Shown: positions 8,272-17,408, counted from the first letter of the stretch. The stretch: DNA of 64,000 bases from Cellulomonas sp. RIT-PI-Y (GCF_025642745.1 NZ_JANZKP010000007.1:1-64000), one strand, 5' to 3'. A program made the numbers and translations. Notes: generated by a model not told the origin, from the sequence alone.

Positions 8272-8886
8272 ATGGTCACCGTCTCCGCCGCCACCCGACC
8301 CGCCGACCTCGTGGCCGCGGCCGCCCTGCTCGCGGAGGGCTTCGCCGCCGACCCGCTGATCGCCGCCGTGCTGCCCGGTGCCGTGGCCGAGCGCCGTCGA
8401 CGGCTGGACCGGTTCTACCGCGCCTGGCTGGGCGCCTCGGAGGACGGGCGGGCGGTCGACCTGGCTCGGCGGGACGACGGCGAGGTGGTGGGCGTCGCGA
8501 TCTGGCACGCACCGAACGCGCCGGAGCACCGGCCCTCGCTCGCCCTCTCCCTCCGGGTGCTGCGCGCACTGGGCTGGACCGGCAGTCGGGCGTGGCAGCG
8601 GATGGAACGGACCTTCGCGGCGGTGCACCCGACCGCACCGCACTGGTACCTGTCGGACGTGGCCGTCTCCGGGCAGGCCCGGGGTGAGGGCGTCGGGTCC
8701 GCGCTGCTCGGCCACCGGTTGGCGAGGGTGGATGCAGAGGGAGCGGCGGCGTACCTGGAGGCGACGACCCCCGGCTCCCGGCGGATGTACGGGCGACTGG
8801 GCTTCGTGCCCCGCGGGCCGATCCGCGGGCTGCCGGGTGAGCAGGAGCCGCCGGAGGCGATGTGGCGGGCGGCGGCCGAGCGCTAG
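8272..8886 (+). CDS. GNAT-family N-acetyltransferase
   Basis: 204 residues. The acetyl-CoA fold is visible as HWYLSDVAVSGQARGEGVGSALL, containing the motif A pyrophosphate loop R-G-x-G-x-G, followed by YLEATTPGSRRMYGRLGF, the usual C-terminal strand and helix. Such proteins acetylate small molecules or protein termini, and the substrate here is unknown. Its TAG stop forms part of the -10 box of the next gene. Confidence 0.8.
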   Translation: MVTVSAATRPADLVAAAALLAEGFAADPLIAAVLPGAVAERRRRLDRFYRAWLGASEDGRAVDLARRDDGEVVGVAIWHAPNAPEHRPSLALSLRVLRALGWTGSRAWQRMERTFAAVHPTAPHWYLSDVAVSGQARGEGVGSALLGHRLARVDAEGAAAYLEATTPGSRRMYGRLGFVPRGPIRGLPGEQEPPEAMWRAAAER

Positions 8887-8889
8887 CCT
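8884..8889 (+). promoter_or_regulatory. -10 box (TAGCCT) overlapping the GNAT stop codon
   Basis: TAGCCT begins with the stop codon of the upstream GNAT gene and lies 6 bases before the ATG at 8896, consistent with a leaderless transcript for the serpin-like gene. Confidence 0.5.
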
Positions 8890-8895
8890 GCGCGG

Positions 8896-10011
8896 ATGAG
8901 CACGAACCAGCCCGCGGTCGACCTGCTCGATGTCGGCGCGGCGATGGCAGGTCGGCACCTGGACCGCCATGCGGCGATCAGCCCGCTGGGGTGGTGGCTG
9001 CTGGCGGCTCTGATCGGCACCCCGAACGGGCTCGGCGGGTCGGACGATGAGCTCGGGATGCCCGGGGCGGATGCAGCAGCACTCGCTCGCCAGGTACTGG
9101 CACACCCACATCCGGGACTCGCCCGGGCGGTGGCGGTGTGGACCGGGACCGCGAGTGAGCCGGACGCGGTCGCCCGGCTCGCCGACGTCGCGGGTACTGG
9201 ACCGATCCCGACCCAGGCACAGGCCGATGCCTGGGTGCGCGAGCACACCGACGGTCTGATCGAGGAGTTCCCGGTCGCCGTGGATCCCGGGCTGGCGATC
9301 CTGCTGGCGTCGGCGCTGTCCGTGCGGTCCGACTGGGACGACCCGTTCGAGCCGGCTGACGCGTTCACCGGGGAGTTCGCGGCAGCGACCGTGCTCGGCA
9401 CACCGCCGACCGGGCACCGGATCGAGGTGGTGGACACCGTGGCTGCCGGGCTGGTCGGTGTGCACGCAGCGACGGCACCCGGACTCACGGTCTGGTCGGT
9501 GATCGCCGCTCCGAGGATCGGACCCGAGTCGACCCATCGGGCGGCGGCCGAGGTGGTCCGGCTGGCCGGTGGACTGTCGGGTTCGGCCCGTCGGATCCCG
9601 CGTTCGGAACTGACCCGAGGCGAGGGTCACGCCTGGACGGTGTCGAAGCCGCGCGGGCGACCGCCCCGGGACCGGGCCCGCCTCCCGCAGTGGTCGGCCG
9701 CGACCACGATCGACCTGAGCGCAGAACCGGTGCTCTCGCTGCTCGGCCCCGCCTTGGATGAATTCCTGGTCCCGGCTGCCCGCCCGGCCGAGGTGTCCGC
9801 GACGCAGACCACGGTGGCGGCGTTCCACGCCGCGGGGTTCGACGCGGCCTCGATCAGTGCAGTCTGGTTGCGCGCGGCGACCGTCCAGGGCGGCACCGGG
9901 GAACTGGCGCTGCGCTTCGACCGGCCCTACGCGGTGCTGGCGATCGCCGAGCATCTGCCGGTGCTGCTGCCCGCCTTCTGCGCCTGGGTCGCCGACGTCA
10001 CTCCCCGGTGA
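8896..10011 (+). CDS. Divergent serpin-like protein
   Basis: 371 residues, the usual serpin length. Serpin-type landmarks are AWVREHTDGLIEEFP (helix F region), LLASALSVRSDWDDPF (the N-A-x-x-F-x-x-W-x-x-P-F segment after s3A) and a C-terminal FDRPYAVLAI strand. The region where the reactive-centre hinge should sit reads FDAASISAVWLRAAT, unlike the Glu-rich small-residue hinge of inhibitory serpins, so it may be non-inhibitory. No signal peptide is seen. A TAGCCT box 6 bases upstream indicates leaderless translation. The 3' end overlaps the convergent DinB-like gene by 14 bases. Confidence 0.6.
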   Translation: MSTNQPAVDLLDVGAAMAGRHLDRHAAISPLGWWLLAALIGTPNGLGGSDDELGMPGADAAALARQVLAHPHPGLARAVAVWTGTASEPDAVARLADVAGTGPIPTQAQADAWVREHTDGLIEEFPVAVDPGLAILLASALSVRSDWDDPFEPADAFTGEFAAATVLGTPPTGHRIEVVDTVAAGLVGVHAATAPGLTVWSVIAAPRIGPESTHRAAAEVVRLAGGLSGSARRIPRSELTRGEGHAWTVSKPRGRPPRDRARLPQWSAATTIDLSAEPVLSLLGPALDEFLVPAARPAEVSATQTTVAAFHAAGFDAASISAVWLRAATVQGGTGELALRFDRPYAVLAIAEHLPVLLPAFCAWVADVTPR

Positions 10012-10489
10012 CCCCGTCCAGGAGCTCCCGCAGCACGTCGAGCTGTCCCGCGTGCCGCGCGGTCTCCTCGATCAGGTGCAGCAGCACCCAGCGCAGCTGC
10101 GCCGGTGGGCCGCCCGTGCACTGCTCGTCCAGGTCGCGGCCGGTCAGGATCGTCCGGCTCTCTGCGCAGGCCGCCTGGTAGTCGGCGATCGCCTCGGCCA
10201 GCGAGTCGTCGGCGGTGACCCGCCACTCGCCGTCCGGGTCCTCGTCGCTGCCGTGCCGGCGGTCGTAGGAGAGCCCGGCGAAGGCCTCGGTGATCCAGCT
10301 GCGTTCGACGTCCGCCAGGTGCCGGAGCATCCCGGTCACGGTGGTCGCGGAAGGCAGGAGTCGTCGTGCCGCGTCCTGGTCGGAGAGGCCCTCCGCCTTG
10401 AGCACGACGGTCGCGCGCTGGTAGTCGAGGAAGACGTCCAGCAGCTCGCGTTCGCCACCCCAGATGTGGGTATCGGGTCGATTCGTCAT
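9998..10489 (-). CDS. DinB/DUF664-family protein
   Basis: 163 residues, mostly helical, with the spaced metal-binding histidines of the DinB four-helix bundle: MLRHLADVERSWI and LLHLIEETARHAGQLDVLRELLDG. Actinobacterial members include mycothiol-dependent isomerases and transferases, but most are uncharacterised. The ATG at 10489 has TACCCT 7 bases upstream and no ribosome site, so a leaderless start is likely. Confidence 0.8.
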   Translation of the reverse strand: MTNRPDTHIWGGERELLDVFLDYQRATVVLKAEGLSDQDAARRLLPSATTVTGMLRHLADVERSWITEAFAGLSYDRRHGSDEDPDGEWRVTADDSLAEAIADYQAACAESRTILTGRDLDEQCTGGPPAQLRWVLLHLIEETARHAGQLDVLRELLDGVTGE

Positions 10490-10541
10490 ACCGGGGAGGG
10501 TAGAACCGGGGTGTGACATGGGTCACCTAGGATGGTGCGCG

Positions 10542-11303
10542 ATGAACGAGATCCTGGACGGTGCCCGCCTGCTCGGACGAGGTTGGGGCTGGTGGCGGCG
10601 TCGGCCGGGCCTGATGCTGCTGGGGCTGGTACCCGCGGCGGTGGTGTCGCTCGCACTGCTGGCGGGCCTCCTCGTGCTGATCTGGCACCTCGACAGCCTG
10701 GGTGACGCCCTGACCCCGTTCGCCGACGACTGGAGCCCCGGCTGGGAGCGCGCGGCCGAGCTGACCGCGGGGGCGGTGGTGCTGGCAGCGGCCCTGGTGC
10801 TGATCGTGGTGACCTTCACCGGGCTGACGCTGGCGCTGGGGGAGCCCTGCTACGACCGGATCTGGCGGATGACCGAGCAGGACACCACCGGGGCAGTGCC
10901 GGAGGGGTCCACCGGGTTCTGGCGGGGTGCGGTCGACGGTGCGGCCCTGGTCGTGCGCGGGCTGGTGGTGGCGGTGCTCGCCGGGCTGCTCGGTCTGATC
11001 CCGGTGATCGGCACACCGCTCGGGTGGCTCGCGGGGGTGCTGCTGACCGGGTGGCTGCTGGCGGGCGAGCTCACCGCCCGGGCGCTGACCGCGCGCGGGA
11101 TCGGCCGGGCGGAGCGGGTTCGCCTGCTGCGGGCCCATCGGAGCCGGGCGCTCGGATTCGGGGTGGCGACGCAGCTCTGCTTCCTGGTGCCCGGCGGCGC
11201 GGTGGCGACGATGCCCGCGGCGGTGGTCGGGTCGACCCTGCTGGCGCAGTCGATGGTGCCGCCGGTCAGGCAGCCGGGGACGGGGCGGCCGCCCGTGCCG
11301 TGA
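10542..11303 (+). CDS. EI24/CysZ-like integral membrane protein
   Basis: 253 residues with about six hydrophobic segments. It opens with the EI24 signature: a soluble GARLLGRGWGWWRRRPGLM run into TM1. The family includes the sulfate transporter CysZ and uncharacterised actinobacterial proteins, so transport is only suggested. TAGGAT lies 8 bases before the ATG, pointing to a leaderless message. It overlaps the convergent acyltransferase by 38 bases. Confidence 0.75.
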   Translation: MNEILDGARLLGRGWGWWRRRPGLMLLGLVPAAVVSLALLAGLLVLIWHLDSLGDALTPFADDWSPGWERAAELTAGAVVLAAALVLIVVTFTGLTLALGEPCYDRIWRMTEQDTTGAVPEGSTGFWRGAVDGAALVVRGLVVAVLAGLLGLIPVIGTPLGWLAGVLLTGWLLAGELTARALTARGIGRAERVRLLRAHRSRALGFGVATQLCFLVPGGAVATMPAAVVGSTLLAQSMVPPVRQPGTGRPPVP

Positions 11304-12366
11304 GCCGTCGTCGCAGCCGGGCCGCCGGTCGCTCCACCAGCCACCAGCTCGCGGTGGCAGCGGCGATCGTCAGCGCCGCACCGATCACGCCACCGAGCAG
11401 GGTGCGCGGGTCGCCGATCCAGCTCTGGATCGGCAGGTTCCACAGGTAGGCCGCGTAGGAGATGGTGCCGAGCCGGGCGAACAGCCGGATCGCCGGGTGG
11501 GTGCCGAGCGCCGGACCGGCGGTCCAGGCCAGCAGCACCAGGACGCCCGAGCCGGCGGCGACGACGGGCAGGGTGATCAGGTAGGTCCACGGGTGATCGC
11601 CCTGAGCGGGCAGGACGGCGCCCGCGAGCAGGAGGGCGACCAGGGCGCCGCCGAGCAGCAGTCGAGCGCGCGGTGCGGTGGGCAGCAGGGCGGTGACGCG
11701 ATCCTGGGCCGCCCGGAGCCCGCAGCCGATCAGCAGGGCGCTGGCCCAAGAGGTCGGCAGCGCGTAGACCCGCGCGCTCTCCGCTCCCTGGTAGACGAGG
11801 GTGGCGGCGCAGGCCAGCAGCGCGAGGGCGATCCCGGTCACGATCACCCGGCCGACGGCGCGTCGTCGCCAGGCCAGGGCCAGCACCAGCGGCCAGACCA
11901 GGTAGAACTGCTCCTCGGTGGCCAGGGTCCACAGGTGGTACATCGACCCGGAACCGTGCGGCACGAACGGCAGGTTCATCGTGTAGGTCAGGCCGGTGAG
12001 CAGGGTGTCGCCGACGAGCGCCCGGCCTTCGCCGTGCTCGACGACGCCCTCGACCACGGCGTACCCGGCGAGCACCAGCAGCAGCGGGGGGAGCAGGCGC
12101 AGCAGACGGGCCAGGAAGAATCCGCCGTAGTGGACGCCGCCGGCGCGTTCCAGGTCGCGCAGCAGCAGCCCGGTGATCAGGAAGCCGGACAGGGTGAAGA
12201 ACAGCGTGACGCCCAGCATGCCGCCGGCGCCGAAGACGCCGGGGTGGGCGTGGTTGAGCATCACCAGCAGCAGGGCCAGACCGCGCAGGGCGTCGAGCCC
12301 GGGCAGGCGGGCCGCACGGGCCGGGCCGGCCTCGCGGCCCGTCGGGGGTGTGTCGGCAACTCTCAC
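11266..12366 (-). CDS. Acyltransferase 3 family membrane protein (OafA/YrhL-like), copy 1
   Basis: 366 residues, about ten transmembrane helices. Conserved opening LPGLDALRGLALLLVMLNHAH carries the family's essential His (NHAH), followed by GVTLFFTLSGFLITGLLLRD and the WTLATEEQFYLVWP loop. These enzymes O-acetylate or acylate cell-surface glycans or antibiotics. GTG at 12366 is chosen because TACCTT lies 7 bases upstream and the upstream sequence lacks a ribosome site. It is a close paralogue of the gene at 20830-21924. Confidence 0.87.
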   Translation of the reverse strand: MRVADTPPTGREAGPARAARLPGLDALRGLALLLVMLNHAHPGVFGAGGMLGVTLFFTLSGFLITGLLLRDLERAGGVHYGGFFLARLLRLLPPLLLVLAGYAVVEGVVEHGEGRALVGDTLLTGLTYTMNLPFVPHGSGSMYHLWTLATEEQFYLVWPLVLALAWRRRAVGRVIVTGIALALLACAATLVYQGAESARVYALPTSWASALLIGCGLRAAQDRVTALLPTAPRARLLLGGALVALLLAGAVLPAQGDHPWTYLITLPVVAAGSGVLVLLAWTAGPALGTHPAIRLFARLGTISYAAYLWNLPIQSWIGDPRTLLGGVIGAALTIAAATASWWLVERPAARLRRRLTARAAAPSPAA

Positions 12367-12541
12367 GTCACGTAAGGTACGAGCAACTCGACCGTTACGG
12401 GAGGGTTTGTCCGGAATGTTCACCCGGTGGACCACGGCGGGCGCCGGGCCGATCGGTGCTGCCCGACCCGCATTTCGCCTGGCTATGCTGGCCGGCGGAC
12501 CGCCGCCAGCGGCCGGTGCGGACGCGAGAGGTGGCACACGT

Positions 12542-12958
12542 ATGGACGAACATCGGATGCAGATCGGCGAGCTCGCCGACCGGATCAAGCTGTCCCTGCG
12601 CACCATCCGCTACTACGAGGAGGTCGGCCTGGTCCGGCCCTCGGCGCGCACCCCCGGCGGATTCCGGCTGTACACCGAGGCCGACGCGCTCCGGTTCGAG
12701 ACGATCAAGCGGATGAAGCCGCTCGACTTCTCGCTGGAGGAGATGGGTGACCTGCTGCACGTCCTCGACCGGCTCGGCGATCCGGCGCTGCCGGCCGAGG
12801 AGCGCGAGCAGCTGGTCGAGCGCCTGGAGATGTACCGGCTGGCGGTGGTGGAGCGGTCCCGGCGGTTGCAGGAGCAGCTCGCGGTGGCCGAGGACTTCCA
12901 GGCCACCCTGATCGCGGAGATCGGTCGGCACCGGCCCAGCCCGTCGGGCGCCCGCTGA
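12542..12958 (+). CDS. MerR-family transcriptional regulator
   Basis: 138 residues. The N-terminal MerR winged helix is clear: IGELADRIKLSLRTIRYYEEVGLVRPSA-x-T followed by GFRLYTEADALR. A dimerisation coiled coil follows, and there is no Cys cluster for metal. GAGAGGTG precedes the ATG at 12542, and TATGCT at 12484-12489 is a candidate -10. No obvious target lies beside it; the GH42 module downstream has its own TetR regulator. Confidence 0.85.
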   Translation: MDEHRMQIGELADRIKLSLRTIRYYEEVGLVRPSARTPGGFRLYTEADALRFETIKRMKPLDFSLEEMGDLLHVLDRLGDPALPAEEREQLVERLEMYRLAVVERSRRLQEQLAVAEDFQATLIAEIGRHRPSPSGAR

Positions 12959-13000
12959 CCCGACCGTCGGCGGGGCCCGTCGGCACCGCGCACCTGGACT

Positions 13001-13022
13001 CTACCTACCAACCAGTAGGTAG
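13001..13022. promoter_or_regulatory. TetR-type operator in front of the beta-galactosidase gene
   Basis: Perfect inverted repeat CTACCTAC-N6-GTAGGTAG, 57 bases before the GH42 start. A near-identical copy lies at 16672-16693 between the sugar transporter and the TetR gene. The TetR protein at 16761 is the likely ligand-responsive repressor at both. Confidence 0.75.
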
Positions 13023-13078
13023 ACTTGCCGGGACCACCCCGGTGACGACGCCGGGACTCGCGCGATGAAGGGTGAACG

Positions 13079-15121
13079 ATGGACAGGATGCTGTTCGGCG
13101 CGGCGTACTACGACGAGTACATGCCCACCGACCGGATCGACACCGACGTCCAGATGATGCTGGCCGCCGGGATCAACGTGGTGCGGATCGCCGAGTCGAC
13201 CTGGAGCACCCTGGAGCCGCAGCCCGGCGTCTTCGACTTCCGTCATGTCGACCGGGCACTGGACGCGTTCGAGGCCGCCGGGATCAGCGTGATCGTCGGC
13301 ACCCCGACCTACGCCGTCCCGTCCTGGCTGACCGCCTCGCACCCGGACGTGCTGGCCACCACCCGCCAGGGCGAGGGCCGGTACGGCGCACGGCAGATCA
13401 TGGACATCACCCACCCCACCTACCTGTTCCACGCCGAGCGGGTGATCCGGGAGCTGATGGCGCACACCGCGCACCGCTCGGCCGTGATCGGCTTCCAGAT
13501 CGACAACGAGACCAAGTTCCACGACACCGCCGGCCGGGGCGTGCAGCGTGCGTTCGTCAAGCACCTGCGCCAGGAGTTCGACGGCGACCTCACCGCCCTG
13601 AACGCCGCCTTCGGGCTGGACTACTGGTCCAACCGGATCGACGCCTGGGAGGACGTGCCGGACGTCCGCGGCACCATCAACGGCTCGCTCGGCGCCGCGT
13701 TCGACCGGTTCCGCCGCGGACTGGTCGAGGAGTTCCTCGGCTGGCAGGCCGGGATCGTGCGCGAGTACGCGCGGGACGACCAGTGGGTCACCCAGAACTT
13801 CGACTTCGACTGGACCCCCGGGTGGTCGTACGGCCTGCAGCCCTCGGTCGACCACTTCAAGGCCGCCCGCACGGTCGATCTGGCGGGAGTGGACATCTAC
13901 CACCCCACCCAGTCCCACCTGACCGGCAAGGAGATCGCCTTCGGCGGCGACATGACGCGCTCGATCAAGGGCGGCGCCAACTACCTCGTGCTGGAGACGC
14001 AGGCGCAGGGGCAGCTGGGCTGGCTGCCCTACCCGGGTCAGCTCCGGCTGCAGGCCTACAGCCACGTGGCCAGCGGCGCGGACGGCGTCATGTACTGGCA
14101 CTGGCACTCCACCCACAACGCCTTCGAGACCTACTGGAAGGGCCTGCTCTCCCACGACCTGGAGACCAACCCCACCTACGAGGAGGCCGGGGTCTTCGGT
14201 CGGGAGCTGGCCGCGCTGGGCGAGCGGTTCGGTCACCTGCGCAAGCAGAACCGGGTCGCGATCATGGTCAGCAACGAGGCGCTCACGGCGTTGCAGTGGT
14301 TCACCCTCGAGACCGGGTTCATCAACGGCGTCTTCGGCAGCTCGATCGGCTACAACGACGTGCTGCGCTGGGTCTACGACGCGCTGTTCGAGCTGAACGT
14401 GGAGGTGGACTTCGTGCCCGCCGACGACGCCGACCTGGCCCGCTACGACCTGGTGATCGCACCGGTGCTCTACACCGCGCCGCAGTCGACCGTCGACGCG
14501 CTGCGCGACTACGTCACCGGCGGCGGGCACCTGGTGACCACTTTCCGCAGCGTGGTGGCCGACGAGCACGTCCAGGTCTGGCACGACCGCGCGCCGCACG
14601 GGCTGGTGGACACCCTGGGGGTGACCTACAACCAGTTCACCCGGCCCGACGGCGTCGACCTGACCCTGCACGGCGATCTGGCCGGGGTCGAGCCGGCGGC
14701 ACTCGACGCGCGGCACTTCATGGAACTGCTGGTCCCGCAGGGCGCGGAGGTGCTGGCGTCCTACCGGCACGACGCCTACCGCGACCACGCGGCGATCACC
14801 CGGCACCGCGTCGGCGAGGGGTCCGCGCTGCATCTGGGCACGATGACCTCGCCGGAGCTGCTGCGCGCGGTGCTCGCCCTGGCCGTCCGGGACGCCGGGG
14901 TCGGCGACTGGGCGCAGGAGCTGGCCGGGACCGTGTCCGTGCGCCGCGGGCGGAACGCGGCGGGGAACGACGTGACGTACCTGCTGAACTACTCCGGGAC
15001 CGCGGTCGAGCTGGCCAGCCCGGTGTCCGGGCGGTCGGTGCTCGCCGACGACGCGGCGGTGACGCTGGGTGACACGGTGACCGTCGGCGCATGGGACCTG
15101 GTGGTGGTCGAGGGGGAGTGA
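13079..15121 (+). CDS. Beta-galactosidase, glycoside hydrolase family 42
   Basis: 680 residues, cytoplasmic (no signal peptide). Domain A is the catalytic TIM barrel, with the acid/base E144 in FQIDNETKF (the family N-E pair) and the nucleophile E306 in YLVLETQAQG. A Rossmann-like domain B (about 390-610) and a short beta domain C follow, the normal GH42 order. It cleaves terminal beta-galactosides, probably imported oligosaccharides. The TetR operator at 13001 and the convergent transporter at 15302 mark it as part of a local utilisation module. Confidence 0.92.
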   Translation: MDRMLFGAAYYDEYMPTDRIDTDVQMMLAAGINVVRIAESTWSTLEPQPGVFDFRHVDRALDAFEAAGISVIVGTPTYAVPSWLTASHPDVLATTRQGEGRYGARQIMDITHPTYLFHAERVIRELMAHTAHRSAVIGFQIDNETKFHDTAGRGVQRAFVKHLRQEFDGDLTALNAAFGLDYWSNRIDAWEDVPDVRGTINGSLGAAFDRFRRGLVEEFLGWQAGIVREYARDDQWVTQNFDFDWTPGWSYGLQPSVDHFKAARTVDLAGVDIYHPTQSHLTGKEIAFGGDMTRSIKGGANYLVLETQAQGQLGWLPYPGQLRLQAYSHVASGADGVMYWHWHSTHNAFETYWKGLLSHDLETNPTYEEAGVFGRELAALGERFGHLRKQNRVAIMVSNEALTALQWFTLETGFINGVFGSSIGYNDVLRWVYDALFELNVEVDFVPADDADLARYDLVIAPVLYTAPQSTVDALRDYVTGGGHLVTTFRSVVADEHVQVWHDRAPHGLVDTLGVTYNQFTRPDGVDLTLHGDLAGVEPAALDARHFMELLVPQGAEVLASYRHDAYRDHAAITRHRVGEGSALHLGTMTSPELLRAVLALAVRDAGVGDWAQELAGTVSVRRGRNAAGNDVTYLLNYSGTAVELASPVSGRSVLADDAAVTLGDTVTVGAWDLVVVEGE

Positions 15122-15131
15122 CCCCCGCACG

Positions 15132-15163
15132 ACGTGGCCCGGCCCCCAGGGGCCGGGCCACGT
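15132..15163. terminator. Perfect 15-bp terminator hairpin
   Basis: Arms 15132-15146 and 15149-15163 are exactly complementary with only CA between them. It lies 10 bases after the GH42 stop and probably ends transcription from both converging genes. Confidence 0.8.
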
Positions 15164-15244
15164 GTATGGGACCGGCCACCTCCCATGCTCTCGGACCGCT
15201 CCGTCCGACGGCGACCCGATCCCGCTCCGGGCCCGGACGCACCG

Positions 15245-15282
15245 CGGCCCCGGTCCAGAGCCCGAACTCCGAACCGGGGCCG
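15245..15282. terminator. Second hairpin, transporter side
   Basis: 9-bp perfect stem CGGCCCCGG (15245-15253) and CCGGGGCCG (15274-15282) with a 20-base loop, just past the stop of the minus-strand transporter. Likely a terminator for that gene. Confidence 0.5.
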
Positions 15283-15301
15283 TCCCCGCGGTGGTGCCCC
15301 G

Positions 15302-16594
15302 CTACTTGACCGCCTTGATCCGGGTGATGAAGAAGGCGCCCAGGAGCGCCGCCACGATCGACACCGGGAAGACCAGCCCGTAGCCACCGGTCGCCACGAC
15401 CAGGGCCGAGGTGATCAGCGGCCCCACGGTCTGACCGGCGGTGGTGGACAGGTTGAGGATGCCGAGGTCCTTGCCGGCCTCCTCCTCGTTCGGCAGCACG
15501 TCCACGTTCAGTGCCTGGTCGACCGAGGTGTAGACCCCGTAGCCGAAGCCGGCGATCCCGGCGAACAGGAACATGCCGGTCGGGGTCGGGTAGATCCACG
15601 GCATGGCGATGCCGACCGCGAACAGGACCGAGGAGATCACCACCGGCAGCTTGCGCCGCCCGATCAGGTCGGAGATCGGCCCGGAGAGCACCGAGCCGAC
15701 CAGCGACACCACCAGGAGGATCACCGACATCGTCGCGATCGTCTTGCCGGACTCGGCGACGGACTGACCGATGTGGTCCTGCACGATGTACAGCTGGTAC
15801 GCCATCACCATCTGGTAAGACACCAGCATGAACAGCCGGCCGGCGAACGCCCAGTAGAAGTCGGGCGCCTTGCGCGGCGGGCGGAACGACTTGAGCAGCT
15901 CCTTGAAGCCGCCGGCGGCCGGGGGCAGATCGACGGCGGAACGCTCCCGGGGCCAGACGATCAGCGCGATGATCGCGGACACGGCCATCAGCGCGCCGCC
16001 GAGCACGAAGCCCGGGAACGAGTTGACCAGGAACGCCGATCCGATCAGGGAACCGAGCGGCGCACCGGCGGCCAGGCCGCCGCCGTAGAAGGCGGACATG
16101 GTCCCGCGCAGTTTCATCGGCACCCGGTCGGCCAGCACGGCGACCGCCGGGGCGAGCATCATGTTCAGACCGACCATGCACAGGCAGTAGACCAGCGTGA
16201 TCAGGGTGGCGTTGGTGAGCACCCCGATCGCGAACAGGGTGACGCCGCCCAGGACGCCACCGGCCAGGATCCACGGTGCCCGGCGGCCGAACCGGCTGCG
16301 GGTGCGGTCGGACAGATTGCCGAACAGCAGGTTGGACACCAGGGACACCACGGCGGTGACGGCGCTGATCGTGCCGAGCAGGGCGACCGGGTCGGCCACG
16401 CCGATGTCGCGCAGGCGCTGGGGGAGCAGCACCGCCGCGACGATCTGCAGACCGATGATCCAGGCGAGTCCGAAGACGAAGAATCCGGCACCGAACCGCA
16501 GGGTGCGGCCACGGGTGAAGGGCATACGGGTGTCGGGCGCGAGCGAGTCGGCTTGGCCGGCCAGTTCTGCCGACGGTGCGGCTTGCGTGTCCAT
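15302..16594 (-). CDS. MFS sugar transporter (SLC45/GPH-like)
   Basis: 430 residues, 12 transmembrane helices. The first cytoplasmic loop, NLSDRTRSRFGRRAPWILAG, is close to that of sucrose-type SLC45 and GPH sugar/cation symporters, and a partial repeat SGPISDLIGRRKLP occurs in the second half. Its position opposite the GH42 enzyme, with a shared operator, suggests galactoside uptake. ATG at 16594 is preferred because GAAGG lies 5 bases upstream; an in-frame ATG at 16606 is an alternative. Confidence 0.85.
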   Translation of the reverse strand: MDTQAAPSAELAGQADSLAPDTRMPFTRGRTLRFGAGFFVFGLAWIIGLQIVAAVLLPQRLRDIGVADPVALLGTISAVTAVVSLVSNLLFGNLSDRTRSRFGRRAPWILAGGVLGGVTLFAIGVLTNATLITLVYCLCMVGLNMMLAPAVAVLADRVPMKLRGTMSAFYGGGLAAGAPLGSLIGSAFLVNSFPGFVLGGALMAVSAIIALIVWPRERSAVDLPPAAGGFKELLKSFRPPRKAPDFYWAFAGRLFMLVSYQMVMAYQLYIVQDHIGQSVAESGKTIATMSVILLVVSLVGSVLSGPISDLIGRRKLPVVISSVLFAVGIAMPWIYPTPTGMFLFAGIAGFGYGVYTSVDQALNVDVLPNEEEAGKDLGILNLSTTAGQTVGPLITSALVVATGGYGLVFPVSIVAALLGAFFITRIKAVK

Positions 16595-16671
16595 GTCAAC
16601 CTTCATTGGTCGTGGGAGACGGACGCTCCACAGTGAGTCGTCTGGTGGGTGCGCCCCCTCGCACACCGCCA

Positions 16672-16693
16672 CTACCTACCGAGTGGTTGGTAG
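16672..16693. promoter_or_regulatory. TetR-type operator between transporter and regulator
   Basis: CTACCTAC-N6-GTTGGTAG, one mismatch from the perfect copy at 13001-13022. It sits in the divergent promoter region of the MFS gene and the TetR gene, allowing joint control and autoregulation. Confidence 0.75.
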
Positions 16694-16760
16694 ATAGCTG
16701 GAAGGTAGAACTCCCGCCCGCGGATGTCAATGCGATGCCCGGGACGGGTAGGTTGCGGGG

Positions 16761-17408
16761 GTGAGCAGCACCTCGGAGTCCGCTGAGAAGCCCCGCCGCG
16801 TCCGGCTGAGCCGGGAGGAGCGGATCGGTCAGATCCTGGCGGTGAGCGCCCGGCTGGTGAGCCAGCACGGGTTCTACGGTCTCTCGCTGCAGGAGGTCGC
16901 CCGGGAGGTCGGGATCACCCAGGCCGGGCTGCTGCACTACGTGCACACCAAGGAGGGTCTGCTCCAGCTCATCATCGAGCAGGGCTACGACCAGCGGTTC
17001 GACCCGGAGGACTTCGCGGCGACCGGCGACCCGTCGGCGGTGCACCCGGACGGGATGTCCTTCCCGGCCTACTGCCGGTACCTGGTGGCGAACAACGCGC
17101 GCGATCCGCAGCTGATCCGGCTGTACATGGTGCTGAGCGCGGAGTCCATCAGCCCTGCGCACCCGGCGCACGCGTACTTCGACGACCGGCCGGACCGGGT
17201 GTGGGAGCTCTATTCCGGCACCCGGTGGCGGATCCCGCCGGAGGTCGGCGACTGGTCGGACATGCGGCCGCTGGTCGAGCTGGCGATCGCGGCGATGGAC
17301 GGGCTCCAGCTGCGGATGTTCCGGAGCCCGTCCCTCGACCTGCCGACCGCCTGGCGGACCGCCGAGCGGGTGCTGTTCCCGTCCCCGGTGTGGGACGACT
17401 TCCGCTGA
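16761..17408 (+). CDS. TetR/AcrR-family regulator of the GH42 module
   Basis: 215 residues. N-terminal helix-turn-helix LSLQEVAREVGITQAGLLHYVHTKEGLL is followed by a helical ligand domain, with the aromatic-rich end typical of sugar-module TetR proteins (RWRIPPEVGDW). The GTG start has TAGGTT 6 bases upstream, so it is probably leaderless. It is divergent from the transporter, with the shared operator in between, and is therefore the likely repressor of both transporter and GH42 genes. Confidence 0.85.
   Translation: MSSTSESAEKPRRVRLSREERIGQILAVSARLVSQHGFYGLSLQEVAREVGITQAGLLHYVHTKEGLLQLIIEQGYDQRFDPEDFAATGDPSAVHPDGMSFPAYCRYLVANNARDPQLIRLYMVLSAESISPAHPAHAYFDDRPDRVWELYSGTRWRIPPEVGDWSDMRPLVELAIAAMDGLQLRMFRSPSLDLPTAWRTAERVLFPSPVWDDFR

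Noticed and set aside
13001-15130. A 709-codon open frame on the minus strand opposite the GH42 gene
   Set aside because: Composition is rich in Arg, His, Gln and Val from reading a GC-rich gene backwards; the GH42 frame on the plus strand has clear catalytic motifs.
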